A stretch of DNA of 64,000 nucleotides from Rhodoferax sp. U11-2br (GCF_018619435.1 NZ_JAHFZF010000016.1:1-64000); one strand, 5' to 3'; counted from the first letter of the stretch, positions 18,600 through 27,993 are shown. The notes: generated from the sequence alone by a model not told the origin. A program made the numbers and translations.

Positions 18600-18680
18600 G
18601 ATGTGTACGCGAACTAAACACGCTGAGCAGATCTGTCACAGAGTGTTTCTCTGCTCTTGCGTGACTGGACCCCGAAGGGT

Positions 18681-19739
18681 TTAGAACATCTTGCGCAAGG
18701 CCACTTCGTAACCCGTGCCACTGAAGTTGCTCTTGGTGGAGCCGTCGGCGTTGTAGCGTTCTTGCTTTTCACGTACCAGTGACAGATTGATGGAAGTCTG
18801 TTTGCTCAGAGGATAGTGGTAACCCACTGAAAACCGGGTGGAGTCCTTGTCGGCAGAAGCGTCGTTGATTTTGGCTAGGTTGGTGTCGTTGACTTTTTTG
18901 TACGAGGTCCGGAATTGACCTGGGCCCATCGGAACACGGGCACCGATGGTGAAGACGGTTTCCTTGCCGGTGTTTTGGATGTTGACATCGTTGGAACGGG
19001 CATAGGTTGTCATCAATGTGGCCACGCCGAAGTCGTAATAGGCACCAAAGGCTGCGGTGCCCATGCTGTCACCACCGGTGGTGACTTGCTTGTCCTGCTC
19101 CTTTTGGTACGAAAAAGCCGTACTCAGAGGGCCATTGGCATACTGCACGTGGAAACCTTGGCCGCTAGCTCTGGCTGAGGGGTTAGCGTTGCTGGCGGTG
19201 ACGTATTTTTCGTTGGATTGCCAGATCACACCGACGTTGAAGCCGTTGAAAGTGGGCGAGGTGTAGTAAATGGAGTTGTTCCACTGGTTGGCTGCCAAGG
19301 CACCACGGGTGCCATTGTTGGCATAACTGTCACCAGAAAAAGCTTCATAACGGCCGGCGGTACTCACGCCGTACTGCGGTGAATGCACGCGGCCCAACTT
19401 CACTTCACCAAACTGTTTGCTGGCCAAACCAACCCAAGCCTTGTCTTTGAACATGTAGTCGGCGTCAGTTTGTTTGCCAGTGTCGGCATCAATACGCATT
19501 TCCAACATAAAGAACGCGGACAAATCTGCAGAAATTTCTTCAACGCCCGAGATGTTCAACCGTCCATTCGAGCTTTCGTTGAGCTTCGTTTGTTTGGAGG
19601 TGCCCTTGGTCAAATCGTCGGGTGAGTTGATCAAGCCCAAGTCAATCCGTCCACCGATTTTCACGCCGGACTGCGCCATGGCGGTCATGCTCACTGCAGC
19701 CAGAGCGATGGGGAGCAGCATCACTTTTAAATGTTTCAT
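18681..19739 (-). CDS. Gram-negative general porin
   Basis: 352-residue outer-membrane trimeric porin of the betaproteobacterial Porin_4/OmpC-like group. A signal peptide (LLPIALAAVSMTAMAQ) is followed by the first strand (SGVKIGGRIDLGLINS) and family blocks such as GLASKQFGEVKLGRVHSPQY and FNGFNVGVIWQS. It ends with EVALRKMF, whose terminal Phe is the barrel assembly signal. It is divergent from the pectin locus across a 657-bp region, so a role in passing oligogalacturonides through the outer membrane is possible but unproven. Specific KdgM-type channels are smaller and of a different family. Confidence 0.93.
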   Translation of the reverse strand: MKHLKVMLLPIALAAVSMTAMAQSGVKIGGRIDLGLINSPDDLTKGTSKQTKLNESSNGRLNISGVEEISADLSAFFMLEMRIDADTGKQTDADYMFKDKAWVGLASKQFGEVKLGRVHSPQYGVSTAGRYEAFSGDSYANNGTRGALAANQWNNSIYYTSPTFNGFNVGVIWQSNEKYVTASNANPSARASGQGFHVQYANGPLSTAFSYQKEQDKQVTTGGDSMGTAAFGAYYDFGVATLMTTYARSNDVNIQNTGKETVFTIGARVPMGPGQFRTSYKKVNDTNLAKINDASADKDSTRFSVGYHYPLSKQTSINLSLVREKQERYNADGSTKSNFSGTGYEVALRKMF

Positions 19740-19984
19740 TGCAAATATCCAGTCATATCAAAGAAAAGTTGGCAGCGCAGCGTAGGGCGCATCAAGAAAA
19801 AAGTCGTTCGCACGGCAGGTGCGGCGACCAGAAAACGGGGGCAATCACTTCTTAGGGCATGGCTCAGCAACATGTCGTCACACCTGAAACGACGACAAGC
19901 CCACTGTCGAAACCCGGAGCCAACCTGATACGGCGTGGTTGGACGTGGCCTTGACACTTCATTTGCTTGGATTGAGAGCGTGTT

Positions 19985-19999
19985 TTGTTTTTGAAACAA
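19985..19999. promoter_or_regulatory. Candidate operator palindrome
   Basis: TTGTTT, TTG, AAACAA: a perfect 6-3-6 palindrome in the divergent region between the porin and the pectin locus. The half site resembles those bound by KdgR/IclR or LacI-type regulators of pectin and uronate genes, but no such regulator gene is in the window. Confidence 0.4.
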
Positions 20000-20062
20000 G
20001 ACATATGTTGACCTACATCAAACATCTTCCCTGTGATAAAAAACTGCCTCGATAGAATTACG

Positions 20063-20160
20063 AAACAGTGTTTTGTTGAGTGCATTTCCCAAATTTAAAT
20101 GAAATGAAACATTATTCCAACTAGGGTAAACCCCAGTTTCAAAAAAATGAAACAGCGTTT
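20063..20160. promoter_or_regulatory. Candidate pectin-locus operators (two related palindromes)
   Basis: AAACAGTGTTT (20063-20073) is a perfect 5-1-5 palindrome and AAACAGCGTTT (20150-20160) repeats it with one mismatch; each is preceded by G. A further ATGAAACATTATTC sequence (20104-20117) lies between them. The pattern recalls the KdgR consensus (AATGAAAC...GTTTCATT), so these are candidate sites controlling kduD and the downstream pectin genes. Confidence 0.45.
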
Positions 20161-20396
20161 ACGATTTGGGCACGGTGTAACGAAGTTGTTACGCCACCAT
20201 GAATGCCAACCAGTCAATCCATGCAAATTCGTCAGCTTATTCGGTGTGAACGTGCCAGCATTCTTGATATGCAAGGCCATGGCGGCACACCAGCCCACAC
20301 CTTCATTGGTGGCGTGTTGAGACAGATGCCGGTCTTTGATGACCGGGGTCACTTGCCCGCAACCACAGTGCGTTAAACGAGAACCCTTCCATCACC

Positions 20397-21158
20397 ATGA
20401 TTCTTGATTTGTTTGAATTGCAGGGCCGAGTGGCCATCGTCACCGGTTGCAACACCGGGCTTGGCCAGGGTATGGCGCGGGCGCTTGCTCAGGCGGGTGC
20501 AGATATCGTTGGCATCAATGTCACCGAGCCGACTGAGACGGCAGAGCAGGTGCGCTCGCTCGGACGTCAGTTTTTGGACCTGCGTGCCAATCTGGGGCGT
20601 ATTGATGGCATCGAAGGTCTTGTGCAGCAAGCGCTGGGTTTGGCTGGACATGTTGACATCCTGGTCAATAACGCCGGCATCATTCGCCGTGAAGACGCGC
20701 TCTCGTTCAGCGAAAAGGACTGGGATGATGTGATTGACATCAATCTCAAGTCGGTGTTTTTCTTCTCACAAGCGGTGGCGCGCCAGTTCATCGCCCAAAA
20801 AACGGGTGGCAAGATCATCAACGTTGGGTCCATGCTGTCGTTCCAGGGGGGGGTGCGGGTTCCGTCGTACACCGCATCCAAGAGTGGTGTGATGGGTATC
20901 ACCCGTCTGATGGCCAATGAGTGGGCGGTGCATGGCATCAATGTCAATGCGATTGCCCCTGGTTACATGGCCACTGACAACACCGCCGCTTTGCGTGCAG
21001 ATGAGGGGCGTAACTCGTCCATTCTGGAGCGCATACCGGCGGGTCGTTGGGGGACTGCAGATGATCTCGCTGGGCCAGTGGTGTTCTTGGCCTCTGGTGC
21101 GTCGGACTATGTCAACGGCTACACCGTGGCCGTCGATGGCGGCTGGCTGGCGCGTTAA
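20397..21158 (+). CDS. kduD: 2-dehydro-3-deoxy-D-gluconate 5-dehydrogenase
   Basis: 253-residue cytoplasmic short-chain dehydrogenase that reduces 2,5-diketo-3-deoxygluconate to 2-keto-3-deoxygluconate in the pectin-uronate pathway. It shows the Rossmann motif (VAIVTGCNTGLGQGMARALA), the NNAG motif (ILVNNAGIIRRED), the catalytic Ser (VGSMLSF), the YxxxK pair (SYTASKSGVMG) and the C-terminal block NVNAIAPGYMATDNTAALR, which closely matches KduD. Its place at the head of a pectin catabolic locus supports this over a generic gluconate 5-dehydrogenase. KduI, which makes its substrate, is not in the window. Confidence 0.93.
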   Translation: MILDLFELQGRVAIVTGCNTGLGQGMARALAQAGADIVGINVTEPTETAEQVRSLGRQFLDLRANLGRIDGIEGLVQQALGLAGHVDILVNNAGIIRREDALSFSEKDWDDVIDINLKSVFFFSQAVARQFIAQKTGGKIINVGSMLSFQGGVRVPSYTASKSGVMGITRLMANEWAVHGINVNAIAPGYMATDNTAALRADEGRNSSILERIPAGRWGTADDLAGPVVFLASGASDYVNGYTVAVDGGWLAR

Positions 21159-21194
21159 GCCAAGTTTTACCACTCACACGAGGAGATACCTGAC

Positions 21195-22079
21195 ATGTAT
21201 GAAAACAAGAAGATCGGCTTTTTGTTCGTGCTGCCCTTTGTTTTGGGCGTGCTCGGATTCAAGCTGTTCCCGTTCATGATGAGTTTTGCGTTGAGCTTCA
21301 CGCAGTACGACATCATCAATTCACCGCAGTTCATTGGTCTGGAAAACTATAACGAGCTGTTTTTCAAGGATCCGCTGTTTCGCAAATCCTTGTGGGTGAC
21401 CTTGACCTTTGTGGCCATCTCGGTGCCGCTTCGGGTAGGTTTTGCCCTGTTTGTTGCCCATGTCCTGAATTTCAAGCTGCGCGGCATCAACTTCTTTCGC
21501 TCAGCCTATTACCTGCCGTCGATTCTGGGTGGGTCCATCGCCGCGGCTGTGATGTGGCGCTTCATCTTTTCGCAAAACGGTTTGGTGAACATCGTGTTGT
21601 CCAAGGTCGGCATTGAGCCCATCGCTTGGCTGGCGGATGAACACTATTCCATCTGGACGATTATTTTGCTGTTCACCTGGCAGTTTGGTTCGGCCATGGT
21701 GATCTTTCTGGCGGCCCTGCAGAACGTGCCCACCTCGCTCTACGAAGCCGCAGAGATTGATGGCGCCACCAAGATGCAGCAGTTCTTCAAGATCACTGTG
21801 CCACTGATCACACCGGTCATCTTCTTCAACATGATCATGCAGATGGTGCACGCGTTCCAGGAGTTCAACGGGCCTTACATGATCACCGAAGGCGGGCCGT
21901 TGCATTCCACCTATCTGCTGTCGCTCTATATCTATGACCAAAGCTTCAGGTACTTCAATCTCGGTTATGGCAGTGCGCTGTCATGGATCTTGTTCGCCCT
22001 GGTTGGCGGGTTGAGTGCCTTCTCTTTCTTCACCTCGAAATACTGGGTGTTCTACTCCAGCGAAAAGGACCATAAATAA
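21195..22079 (+). CDS. togM: Oligogalacturonide-type ABC transporter permease 1
   Basis: 294-residue inner-membrane permease of the MalF/UgpA family with six predicted helices, beginning at residues ~8-30 (GFLFVLPFVLGVLGFKLFPF). The cytoplasmic EAA loop that docks the ATPase is EAAEIDGATKMQQFFKITVP (residues ~195-214). AGGAG precedes the ATG. It is followed by a second permease with a 1-bp overlap (TAATG), then the ATPase and binding protein, the same order as Dickeya togMNAB. The togM symbol rests on this order and on the neighbouring kduD, ogl, pectinesterase and pectate lyase genes. A transporter for other sugar oligomers would look similar. Confidence 0.8.
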   Translation: MYENKKIGFLFVLPFVLGVLGFKLFPFMMSFALSFTQYDIINSPQFIGLENYNELFFKDPLFRKSLWVTLTFVAISVPLRVGFALFVAHVLNFKLRGINFFRSAYYLPSILGGSIAAAVMWRFIFSQNGLVNIVLSKVGIEPIAWLADEHYSIWTIILLFTWQFGSAMVIFLAALQNVPTSLYEAAEIDGATKMQQFFKITVPLITPVIFFNMIMQMVHAFQEFNGPYMITEGGPLHSTYLLSLYIYDQSFRYFNLGYGSALSWILFALVGGLSAFSFFTSKYWVFYSSEKDHK

Positions 22080-22978
22080 TGGCAGCCGTTCTCTCTTCCC
22101 GCGACAGTGTCGCATCCGACGCACAGGCCAAACGCACGCTGCGTGGGGAACGCATCAGCTCAGTGGTGCGCTACGTGGCGCTGATCATCGTTGGGTTGAT
22201 CATGCTCTACCCCATGATCTGGCTGGTGGGTGCATCTTTCAAAAGCAATGCAGAGGTTTTTACCGAGATCGGCTTTTGGCCGTCACACTTTGACTTTGCC
22301 GCCTATGCCAAGGGTTGGAAGACCAGCTCGGAATACACCTTTGCGACTTACTTCCTCAACTCGTTTCTGATCATCATCCCGAAGGTCATCGTGACCGTGA
22401 TCTCCTGTGTGCTGGTGGCCTATGCCTTTGCGCGTTTTGAGTTCTGGGGTAAGAAGGTGCTGTTCAGCATCATGGTCGGCACCATGATGTTGCCGCTGAT
22501 TGTGTTGCGCTTGCCGCAATACCTGATGTTCAAACAGTTTGACTGGATTGACAGTTACTTGCCCTTGATCGTGCCGTCGGCTTTTGCGACCGATACCTTC
22601 TTTGTCTTTATGTTGGTGCAGTTTCTGCGCGGCATTCCTCGAGACATGGAAGAGGCGGCTCAGATTGACGGTTGCAACCCGCTTCAATTGCTTTGGTACA
22701 TCTTGGTGCCGATCTTGAAACCAGCCATCATTTCGGTGATCGTGTTCCAGTTCATCTGGACCATGAACGACTTCATGGGACCACTGATTTACCTCTCCTC
22801 GGTTGAGAAGTATCCGGTGTCGTTGGCCCTGAAGATGAGCATTGGTGCGACCGAAGAGGTCGAGTGGGCCAGTGTGATTGCAATCTCAGTGGTGGCCCTG
22901 GTGCCGTCTCTGGTGGTCTTTTTCTTGGCACAACGCCACTTCATTGAAGGCGCCACAAGCAGTGGCATCAAAGGGTAA
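22079..22978 (+). CDS. togN: Oligogalacturonide-type ABC transporter permease 2
   Basis: 299-residue MalG/UgpE-type inner-membrane permease, partner of the permease just upstream. The first helix (VALIIVGLIMLYPMIWLVGA) follows a ~30-residue polar N-terminus; the EAA docking loop is EEAAQIDGCNPLQLLWYILV (residues ~195-214), and five more helices follow the usual spacing. Its ATG overlaps the upstream stop by one base, indicating coupled translation and 1:1 stoichiometry. The substrate assignment to oligogalacturonides comes from context, not from the permease itself. Confidence 0.8.
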   Translation: MAAVLSSRDSVASDAQAKRTLRGERISSVVRYVALIIVGLIMLYPMIWLVGASFKSNAEVFTEIGFWPSHFDFAAYAKGWKTSSEYTFATYFLNSFLIIIPKVIVTVISCVLVAYAFARFEFWGKKVLFSIMVGTMMLPLIVLRLPQYLMFKQFDWIDSYLPLIVPSAFATDTFFVFMLVQFLRGIPRDMEEAAQIDGCNPLQLLWYILVPILKPAIISVIVFQFIWTMNDFMGPLIYLSSVEKYPVSLALKMSIGATEEVEWASVIAISVVALVPSLVVFFLAQRHFIEGATSSGIKG

Positions 22979-22992
22979 ATACGGAGCATAAC

Positions 22993-24117
22993 GTGGCACA
23001 ACTGAATTTAAAGAAAATCGAAAAGGTCTATCCGAATGGTTTCAAGGCGGTGCATGGCATCGACCTCGAAATTCGCGATGGTGAGTTCATGGTTTTTGTG
23101 GGACCGTCCGGCTGCGCCAAGAGCACGGTTCTGCGCATGATTGCCGGTCTGGAGAGCATCAGCGGTGGCGAGTTGTTCATCGGCAACACCGTGGTCAACA
23201 ACTTGGCGCCCAAGCAGCGTGGTATTGCCATGGTTTTCCAGAACTATGCGCTCTATCCCCATATGAAGGTGTACGACAACCTGGCCTTTGGGCTGAAGTT
23301 GTCTGGTATGAAAAAAGCCGAGATCGATGTTCGTGTGCGTGATGCTGCCCGCCTGCTGGAGATGGACCAATTGCTGGACCGTTATCCCAAACAGCTGTCG
23401 GGTGGTCAGGCACAACGCGTGGCGGTGGGCCGTGCGATTGTCAAACGGCCAGAGGTGTTCTTGTTTGACGAACCGCTGTCCAACCTGGATGCCAAGCTGC
23501 GCGCTTCCATGCGTGTGCGTTTGACGGAATTGCACCGCACATTGCGTGAGAAAGGCCATCCTTCGACAGTGGTATATGTTACCCACGATCAGGTCGAAGC
23601 CATGACCATGGGTGAACGCATCTGCGTGTTGAAAGAGGGCACGATCCAGCAGGTGGACACACCCACTGCACTCTACGAACGCCCCGCCAATGTCTTTGTT
23701 GCCGGCTTCATTGGTTCCCCCGAGATGAATCTGCAAGAGGCCCAAGTGGACGCCGATGGTGTCCACCTGGTGGTGGGTGGTTGCCGTCTGGAGGTGCCAG
23801 CCCACCGCATTGACCGCTTGAAAACCCAGGTTGGCCGCACCGTGAAATTCGGCATTCGGCCCGAGCACATCACAGCGGGTGGCCACTCTGAGGTGGCTGT
23901 GCAACGTGTTGAAGGCACCTTGCGCTTCATGGAACACATGGGCAGCGAAGTTTTTGTGCACTTCACGCTCGGTGACAAGCAGTTCACCTGCCGCGTGCCA
24001 TCTGACCAGCTTGGTGATCTGGCTCCGAAACAACGTGGCGACAAACACCACTTCGGCTTGCAAATGCATGCCTGCCACGCGTTTGACATGGACAGTGGCA
24101 ACAACCTCTTCCTTTAG
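22993..24117 (+). CDS. togA: Oligogalacturonide-type ABC transporter ATPase (UgpC/MalK type)
   Basis: 374-residue cytoplasmic ATPase energising the importer. Walker A is GPSGCAKST, with Ala where most relatives have Gly, a variant I recall in other UgpC/MalK proteins. The Q-loop is MVFQNYALYPHM, the signature LSGGQAQRVAVGRAIVKRP, Walker B VFLFDEPLSNLDA, and the H-loop VYVTHDQVEAMTMG. A C-terminal TOBE/OB region (residues ~240-374) is present, as in MalK-like subunits. The start is GTG 22993 with GGAG about 7 nt upstream. It sits 14 bp after togN and before the binding protein. Confidence 0.85.
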   Translation: MAQLNLKKIEKVYPNGFKAVHGIDLEIRDGEFMVFVGPSGCAKSTVLRMIAGLESISGGELFIGNTVVNNLAPKQRGIAMVFQNYALYPHMKVYDNLAFGLKLSGMKKAEIDVRVRDAARLLEMDQLLDRYPKQLSGGQAQRVAVGRAIVKRPEVFLFDEPLSNLDAKLRASMRVRLTELHRTLREKGHPSTVVYVTHDQVEAMTMGERICVLKEGTIQQVDTPTALYERPANVFVAGFIGSPEMNLQEAQVDADGVHLVVGGCRLEVPAHRIDRLKTQVGRTVKFGIRPEHITAGGHSEVAVQRVEGTLRFMEHMGSEVFVHFTLGDKQFTCRVPSDQLGDLAPKQRGDKHHFGLQMHACHAFDMDSGNNLFL

Positions 24118-24162
24118 ACGCTCGACGACATTTTTATCACTCAATGTAACTGGAGAAATGAT

Positions 24163-25461
24163 ATGAAAAGACGTAATGGTTTGTTGGCAATTGCAGCCGC
24201 TATGGTGATGGCTTTTGCCCCGACAGTTCAGGCTCAGGAATCCACCACACTGCGCTTTTCGTGGTGGGGCGGTGGTGAGCGCCACGAAGCGACGCTCAAA
24301 GCCATCGCTGCGTTCGAGGCGAAGAATCCCGGCGTGAAGATCAAGGCTGAATACATGGGCTTCGCCGGTTATCTGGAACGCCTGTCCACGCAGATCGCGG
24401 GCGGCACCGAACCCGACATCATGCAGATCAACTGGGCATGGCTGTCCACCTTTTCCAAAACAGGTGATGGCTTCTACGATTTGAACAAAAGCAAGTCGTC
24501 GCTCGCGCTGAACCAGTTCGCCGAGTCCGATTTGAAAATGGGCATGGTCAGCAGCAAGTTGAACGCGCTGCCCGTCTCTTACACCGCACGTGTGATGTTG
24601 TGGAACCGCGCCGCGTTTGAACGTGCTGGCTTGAAGATGCCCAGCACCTGGGACGATCTGTTTGCCGCAGGCCCGGTGCTCAAACAAAAGTTTGGCGCCA
24701 AAGCCTTTGCCATTGATGGCGAGCTGTACGACATGATCCTGTTGTCTCAGTCCTACATCATGCAGAAATACGGCACGCCTTATGTCAGCCCAACCAGCCC
24801 CAAAGTCGCCATGAGCGAAGCTGCGGCCTTGGAATGGGTGCAGGTCTACAAGAAACTGGTCAGCAACAACGTGGCTGTGCCACTGCCGGTGCGTGCTTCC
24901 TTGGGCGGCGCTGAAAAGCCCACCGAACAACAGCAAGACTGGGTGGTTGGCAACTGGGCTGGCAACTACACCTGGGACTCTGTGATTGGTCTGCGTGCCA
25001 GCACGCTCAACAAAGAACAGAAACTTGATGTGGGCGATTTCCTGACCCTGCCTAATGCCAAAAACAGCGGCATGTTTGGTCGTCCGACCTTGATGTTTGC
25101 TGTCGGTAAGAAATCCAAAAACCCGGAAATGGCTGCGAAGTTCCTGAACTTTATGCTGACCGACCCTGAGGCCGCCGCCATCCTGAAAGTGACACGTGGT
25201 GTGCCTTCGGCTGACAGCCAGTTCCGGGCGTTGGCACGCACCGACGCCTTGCAGGGTAATGAGTTGAAGGCCTTCTTGCAGATCAAGAAACAAAAGGATG
25301 CCGGCAAGATCGACCTGCCATCACCTTTGTTTGAAAACGCCCGTTTCAACAAGTTCATGCGTGAAGTGTTTGAGACCGTGGCCTACGGCAAATCGACCGA
25401 CCAGGAAGCCGCCAAACGCCTCATTGAAGAAGGCAACGCGTTGCTCGCTCGCATCAAGTAA
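24163..25461 (+). CDS. togB: ABC transporter sugar-binding protein, probably oligogalacturonide
   Basis: 432-residue periplasmic solute-binding protein of family 1 (MalE/UgpB-like). A signal peptide (LLAIAAAMVMAFAPTVQAQ) is cut near QAQ. The mature part has the family pattern: RFSWWGGGERHEATLKAIAA, AAFEAKNPGVKIKAEYMGF, GTEPDIMQINWAWL and later GMFGRPTLMFAVGKKSKNPE. Aromatic residues such as the WWGGG motif fit saccharide stacking. Oligogalacturonides are the likely ligand because of the flanking pectinolytic genes. It is separated from the ATPase gene by 45 bp and is followed 13 bp later by ogl. Confidence 0.85.
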   Translation: MKRRNGLLAIAAAMVMAFAPTVQAQESTTLRFSWWGGGERHEATLKAIAAFEAKNPGVKIKAEYMGFAGYLERLSTQIAGGTEPDIMQINWAWLSTFSKTGDGFYDLNKSKSSLALNQFAESDLKMGMVSSKLNALPVSYTARVMLWNRAAFERAGLKMPSTWDDLFAAGPVLKQKFGAKAFAIDGELYDMILLSQSYIMQKYGTPYVSPTSPKVAMSEAAALEWVQVYKKLVSNNVAVPLPVRASLGGAEKPTEQQQDWVVGNWAGNYTWDSVIGLRASTLNKEQKLDVGDFLTLPNAKNSGMFGRPTLMFAVGKKSKNPEMAAKFLNFMLTDPEAAAILKVTRGVPSADSQFRALARTDALQGNELKAFLQIKKQKDAGKIDLPSPLFENARFNKFMREVFETVAYGKSTDQEAAKRLIEEGNALLARIK

Positions 25462-25474
25462 TCCAGAGAGTCAG

Positions 25475-26623
25475 ATGAGTAAATCCACGATACGCCAACT
25501 TTCGTTTGTCGCCCACCAAGACCCCGACACAGGGGCCCGGGTGACTCGGCTCACACCCACGGACGTGACTTGCCACCGCACCTACTTCTACCAGAAGTGT
25601 TTCACCAACGATGGTCAGAAGCTGGTGTTTGGTGCGCAATTTGGCGAACACTGGAATTACCATCTGCTGGATCTGGCGTCGCAAACCGCGACGCAACTGA
25701 GCGATCAGGCCGATGAAAACACCTTCGGTGGTTTTCTGAGCCCAGATGACCAGTTTCTGTACTTTGTGCGGGCCGAGCGTCAACTGATCCGCCTGGAACT
25801 GGCCACACAGAAGGAAGAGGTGGTCTACACCGTTCCTCCTGAGTGGGTCGGTTATGGCACCTGGGTGGCCAACTCGCGCTGTACCCAGATTGTGGGGATT
25901 GAAATTCTGGCAACCGACTGGTTTCCTTTGACCGACTGGAAAAAGTTTGCCGAGATGTTTCATGCCAAGCCACGCTGCCGCCTGATCCGCATCGATCTGG
26001 TCACCGGCGCGCGCGAGGTGATTCACGAAGAAAAACTCTGGCTGGGTCACCCCCAGTACCGGCCGTTTGACGACAACACCGTGGCTTTTTGCCATGAAGG
26101 CACACACGACCTGATTGATGCCCGCATGTGGTTCATCAACGAAGACGGCAGCAACCTGCGCTGTGCCAAAGAACATGCCCCGGGTGAGAGCATCACCCAT
26201 GAATTCTGGGTGCCGGATGGGTCGGCCATGGTTTATGTGTCTTACCTCAAAGGCCACACAGAACGTTATATCTGCTCGCTGGACCCCGTGACCCTGGAGA
26301 ACCGTCAGATCACCGTCATGCCACCATGCTCTCATTTGATGAGCAACTTCAATGGTCGTTTGATTGTGGGTGATGGCTCCGGCACGCCGGTCGATGTGTC
26401 CGACAGTGGCAGCCACAAGATCGAAAACGATCCTTACCTGCACCTGTTTGACCTGGATGCGGGCACCACGCGCCGCATCGCTCGGCATGACAGCTCATGG
26501 CGTGTCCACAAGGGCAACCGACAAGTCACGCATCCGCATCCCTCGTTTGTCCCGGGGGAAAAACAAGTGCTCTACACCTCTGACTTTGAAGGTGAACCGG
26601 CACTGTATTTGGCAGACCTGTAA
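25475..26623 (+). CDS. ogl: Oligogalacturonate lyase (PL22)
   Basis: 382-residue cytoplasmic seven-bladed beta-propeller enzyme that splits di- and oligogalacturonates by beta-elimination into 4-deoxy-L-threo-5-hexosulose uronate. The family-specific stretches DVTCHRTYFYQKCFTNDGQK, TFGGFLSPDDQFLYFVR, HPQYRPFDDNTVAFCHEGTH and ESITHEFWVPDGSAMVYVSY are all present, and conserved His residues in the last two fit the divalent-metal site. No signal peptide is present, as expected. ATG 25475 follows the binding-protein stop by 13 bp with a GAGAG ribosome site. It supplies the intermediate that KduI and then KduD act on. Confidence 0.93.
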   Translation: MSKSTIRQLSFVAHQDPDTGARVTRLTPTDVTCHRTYFYQKCFTNDGQKLVFGAQFGEHWNYHLLDLASQTATQLSDQADENTFGGFLSPDDQFLYFVRAERQLIRLELATQKEEVVYTVPPEWVGYGTWVANSRCTQIVGIEILATDWFPLTDWKKFAEMFHAKPRCRLIRIDLVTGAREVIHEEKLWLGHPQYRPFDDNTVAFCHEGTHDLIDARMWFINEDGSNLRCAKEHAPGESITHEFWVPDGSAMVYVSYLKGHTERYICSLDPVTLENRQITVMPPCSHLMSNFNGRLIVGDGSGTPVDVSDSGSHKIENDPYLHLFDLDAGTTRRIARHDSSWRVHKGNRQVTHPHPSFVPGEKQVLYTSDFEGEPALYLADL

Positions 26624-26760
26624 CTGCTTTCGGCACAGCAGGATGCTTGCCTGAAACCGCGCTGTGATCTAAGGGCACATCACCCGGATGTCACGCCGTG
26701 TTGCAGGCCTTTTTTTGCCCGATGAGACAACACACCTTCATTCGATGAGGAGACACATCT

Positions 26761-27993
26761 ATGGCTTTTTCCATACGCATGGTTTTCACTTCGGGCTTTT
26801 TATTGACGCTGCTGGCCAGTTTGGCCACGGCCGCCAGTGGTGGCAACACGGTGACGGCAGCTGACGCCAGCAACAGGCCACAGCTCACCGACACCCAAGC
26901 TGTTGACCACACCATCGCCAAATACCTGGCACAGGCGGGTACCCTGACCGGGGCCAACGGTGCGGGTCTGGTGACCGACCACTGGCTCCCGCCCGCTGTG
27001 GGAGATGTGAACCAGTTTGTGCCCACCTACACCGTGGCCGCCGATGGCAGCGGCACCCACACCACACTACAAGCGGCGATTGACGCCGTACCGGCAGCCA
27101 AAACCAGCAGCACCCGGGTCTACATTCGCGTGTTGCCAGGCACTTACCGCGAAGTGCTGTGTGTCAAAGACAAGGCGCCGATCACCCTCTACGGCCTCTC
27201 AACCGACGCCAGCCAGGTGCTCATCGCCAACGGCAACTACAACGGCCAAGCCAAAGTGGCCGGTGCAGAGGCTGGCAACCCGTGTAACCCCAGCGCATCA
27301 TCGGCCACCGTGGGTACCAGCGGCAGCGCCTCTGTGGCCATCTACAGTGCCGAGTTCCACGCCAAAAACATCAGTTTTGCCAACGATGCCATGCAAGCCG
27401 TGGTGGGCGGTCTGGGTTATCCCCCAGGTGCCTCAGGCACTGGTGGTGCACAAGCGGTGGCGCTCATGACCCAAGGGGACAAACTTGTGTTTGACAACGT
27501 TCGGGTGTTGGGTCACCAAGACAGTTTGTATGTCAAGACTGCCAGCACCACAAGCGTGGCGCGGGTGTACTTCAAGAACAGCTTCATCCAAGGGGATGTG
27601 GATTTCATATTTGGCCGGGGTACGCTGGTGCTCGATGGCTGCACCATCCACTACCTCAGCACACGCCTGCCCCAAGGGCAGCCCGCCACCATGCTGGCTC
27701 CCAGCACCGCTGCCAACAATGACTACGGTATCTTGGTCCATGCAAGCCGCTTCACCGCCGATGCCGGGACCGTTGCAGGCAGCATTTACCTGGCGCGCGC
27801 CTGGGATGAAAGTGTGCCCAAGGGCACTTATGTCGCAGGCCAGTCTCCCAACGGGCAATTGCTGGTGCGCAACAGCACACTTGGCCAACACATCCGCACG
27901 CTCGACCCCTGGGGTACCTCTACCTCTGGCCGAGCCTACAGCGACACCGGCAACCGTTTTTCTGAGCACCGCAACCAGCTTGCGGCGCCATGA
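26761..27993 (+). CDS. Exported pectinesterase (CE8)
   Basis: 410-residue pectin methylesterase that removes methyl groups from homogalacturonan, releasing methanol and making the polymer a substrate for pectate lyase. An N-terminal signal peptide (GFLLTLLASLATAASG) indicates export. CE8 motifs: YTVAADGSGTHTTLQAAIDA, YIRVLPGTYREVL, a GHQDSLYVKT box (catalytic Asp; Ser replaces the commoner Thr), and GDVDFIFGRGT with the second catalytic Asp; the later YLARAWDES replaces the common LGRPW block. A GAGGAG ribosome site precedes the ATG. The stop overlaps the next gene's start (ATGA), so it is coupled to the pectate lyase. Confidence 0.93.
   Translation: MAFSIRMVFTSGFLLTLLASLATAASGGNTVTAADASNRPQLTDTQAVDHTIAKYLAQAGTLTGANGAGLVTDHWLPPAVGDVNQFVPTYTVAADGSGTHTTLQAAIDAVPAAKTSSTRVYIRVLPGTYREVLCVKDKAPITLYGLSTDASQVLIANGNYNGQAKVAGAEAGNPCNPSASSATVGTSGSASVAIYSAEFHAKNISFANDAMQAVVGGLGYPPGASGTGGAQAVALMTQGDKLVFDNVRVLGHQDSLYVKTASTTSVARVYFKNSFIQGDVDFIFGRGTLVLDGCTIHYLSTRLPQGQPATMLAPSTAANNDYGILVHASRFTADAGTVAGSIYLARAWDESVPKGTYVAGQSPNGQLLVRNSTLGQHIRTLDPWGTSTSGRAYSDTGNRFSEHRNQLAAP

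Larger units (their letters stand above)
19740..20396. other. 657-bp divergent regulatory region, no convincing gene
   Basis: This AT-richer gap separates the porin from the pectin locus. It contains no convincing protein gene; the longest open frames have no family character or ribosome site. It holds several A/T-rich palindromes built on GAAACA/TGTTT half sites (annotated separately) between 19985 and 20160, and a GTTACG-type segment further on. The promoters of both divergent units must lie here. The last ~200 bp before kduD show nothing I can name. Confidence 0.6.

Noticed and set aside
20095-20352. 85-codon minus-strand frame in the porin-pectin divergent region
   Set aside because: No domain, poor composition for this genome, and it overlaps the candidate operators.
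23008-25293. A 761-codon open frame on the minus strand, antisense to the ABC ATPase and binding-protein genes
   Set aside because: It is the reverse-strand shadow of genes with complete family motifs. Its translation is His/Gln rich with no recognisable domain or ribosome site.
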